From NCBI GenBank assembly GCA_002440145.1, contig DJRS01000187.1, positions 1 to 6,314 on the forward strand: a DNA stretch of 6,314 nt, given 5' to 3'. Shown here in pieces: positions 5,632 through 6,314 of this stretch (within the stretch, counting starts at the first letter, position 1; each line of letters begins with the position of its first letter). The notes under the pieces are model-generated. The model was not told where the DNA came from and did not search any database. It worked only from the letters and a program-made list of their open reading frames with translations. The position numbers were made by a program, and so were the translations under genes. Origin of the DNA: Verrucomicrobia bacterium UBA6354. Lineage in GTDB: Bacteria > Verrucomicrobiota > Kiritimatiellia > RFP12 > UBA1067.

Positions 5632-6314
5632 TCAGGATCGCGCGCCAACTTGCGGAGCGCGCGGTGAAGTTCCAGGATTTTGGCGTCCGCCGTGCGCCCT
5701 TTCAGGGTGACGACGCCGGCTATTTCCTGGTTCCTGTCGCGCAGAAAGGCCTTGTCGCCTTTCGTGTCGATCCGTCCGAGACGGGCCTGCGCGCCGAGGA
5801 TGCGCAGTTTTGCGATTTGCAACAGGCGCTGGGCGGGCGCCGGCAAGGGTCCGTAGCGGTCGGCGAGTTCTTCGGCGATCGCGCGTACGGCCGAGGGATC
5901 CGCCGCTTCGGCGAGACGCTTCATGAAACCCATGCGTTGGGCGTCTTCCTCGATGTAGCCGTACGGCAGGACGGCGGCGTCCGCGGCGTTTTCGGAGGCG
6001 GGGGAGGCGTCGATAAAGTCCAGATTGAGGCTTACAATCGCGAGTTCGGGCGGTTTTTCGCCTTTCAGCCTGGCGACAGCGCGCTGGAGGAGCTGGCAGT
6101 AGAGCGTGAAGCCCACCGCGGCGATATGCCCCGATTGGCGCGCGCCGAGCAGATCGCCCGCGCCGCGCAACTCCAGATCGCGGACGGCGAGATTGAAGCC
6201 CGCCCCCAATCCCCCGTGGCGTTTGAGCGCGGCCAGACGTTCCCGGACGTCCGAATCGACGATTCCGGATTCGGGAAGGAGGAAAATGGCGCGTCCCGGC
6301 ACGGCGGCGCGTCC
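5613..6314 (-). CDS. mfd: Transcription-repair coupling factor Mfd, C-terminal part (partial)
   Basis: The reading frame runs off the right edge and only the last 233 residues are visible; Mfd is usually about 1100-1200 residues, so roughly four fifths are missing. Mfd is a DNA translocase that removes stalled RNA polymerase from DNA lesions and recruits the UvrA/UvrB excision machinery. The visible part opens with Gly-Arg, which fits the end of helicase motif VI (QxxGRxGR), then a strand ending LLP. The highly characteristic block GAGFNLAVRDLELRGAGD (37-54) and RQSGHIAAVGF (59-69) separates Mfd from its relative RecG. The C-terminal D7 (TRCF) domain starts near residue 95 and includes YIEEDAQRMGFMKRLAEA (120-137) and ELADRYGPLP (149-158). 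The GTG at 6302-6300 is an internal valine, not a start. It is convergent with the transporter operon, 28 bases away, and functionally unrelated to it. Confidence 0.93.
   Translation of the reverse strand, partial: GRAAVPGRAIFLLPESGIVDSDVRERLAALKRHGGLGAGFNLAVRDLELRGAGDLLGARQSGHIAAVGFTLYCQLLQRAVARLKGEKPPELAIVSLNLDFIDASPASENAADAAVLPYGYIEEDAQRMGFMKRLAEAADPSAVRAIAEELADRYGPLPAPAQRLLQIAKLRILGAQARLGRIDTKGDKAFLRDRNQEIAGVVTLKGRTADAKILELHRALRKLARDPDAGRSM

Noticed and set aside
5613..6302. Complete 229-residue protein starting at GTG 6302
   Set aside because: The frame continues to the window edge, and the residues before GTG (starting Gly-Arg) fit helicase motif VI of Mfd. This is an edge-truncated large protein, not a small one.
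1..6314. CRISPR array, insertion sequence, tRNA/rRNA, prophage or defence genes
   Set aside because: No regularly spaced repeats, transposase, terminal repeats, RNA-gene signatures or phage/defence motifs were seen.

Overview
The window is high-GC bacterial DNA with densely packed genes. The best guess at origin is the PVC superphylum (Verrucomicrobiota, Kiritimatiellae or Lentisphaeria-like). This rests on the fused ABC-2 permease/GldG protein followed by a DUF4340 protein, and on a Trp/Arg-rich secreted beta-barrel-like protein. It is inference from gene style, not from a phylogenetic marker.

Layout. Bases 1-223 hold no gene I can assign, but end in a strong sigma70-type promoter (TTGCCA, 18 bp, TGGTATAAT) placed so close to the next ATG that the transcript should be leaderless or nearly so. 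Bases 224-1102 (+) encode a secreted protein, probably an outer-membrane beta-barrel, of unknown function. Bases 1103-1215 hold a second promoter with the same extended -10 nonamer, then a short leader with a 7-bp dyad and a Shine-Dalgarno (SD) sequence. Bases 1216-5584 (+) form a three-gene operon: a GldA-type ABC ATPase, an 869-residue fusion of an ABC-2 permease (GldF-like) with a GldG-like extracytoplasmic protein, and a membrane-anchored DUF4340 protein. Bases 5613-6314 (-) are the C-terminal 233 residues of Mfd, the transcription-repair coupling factor, convergent with the operon; its remainder lies beyond the right edge. A GC-rich hairpin sits at the convergent junction.

How the genes work together. 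The ATPase would dimerise and drive the permease half of the fusion. The GldG half projects from the membrane, returns through a coiled coil and is re-anchored by a C-terminal helix. The DUF4340 protein is a second anchored extracytoplasmic partner. GldF/GldG/GldA are known from Bacteroidetes gliding, but related cassettes occur widely in non-gliding bacteria, where the substrate is unknown. No other gliding or type IX secretion gene is visible here, so gliding should not be assumed. The cassette is the most interesting system in the window: a recognisable but functionally undefined transporter with its permease and auxiliary subunit joined in one chain. The beta-barrel gene has its own promoter, and its link to the cassette is only adjacency.
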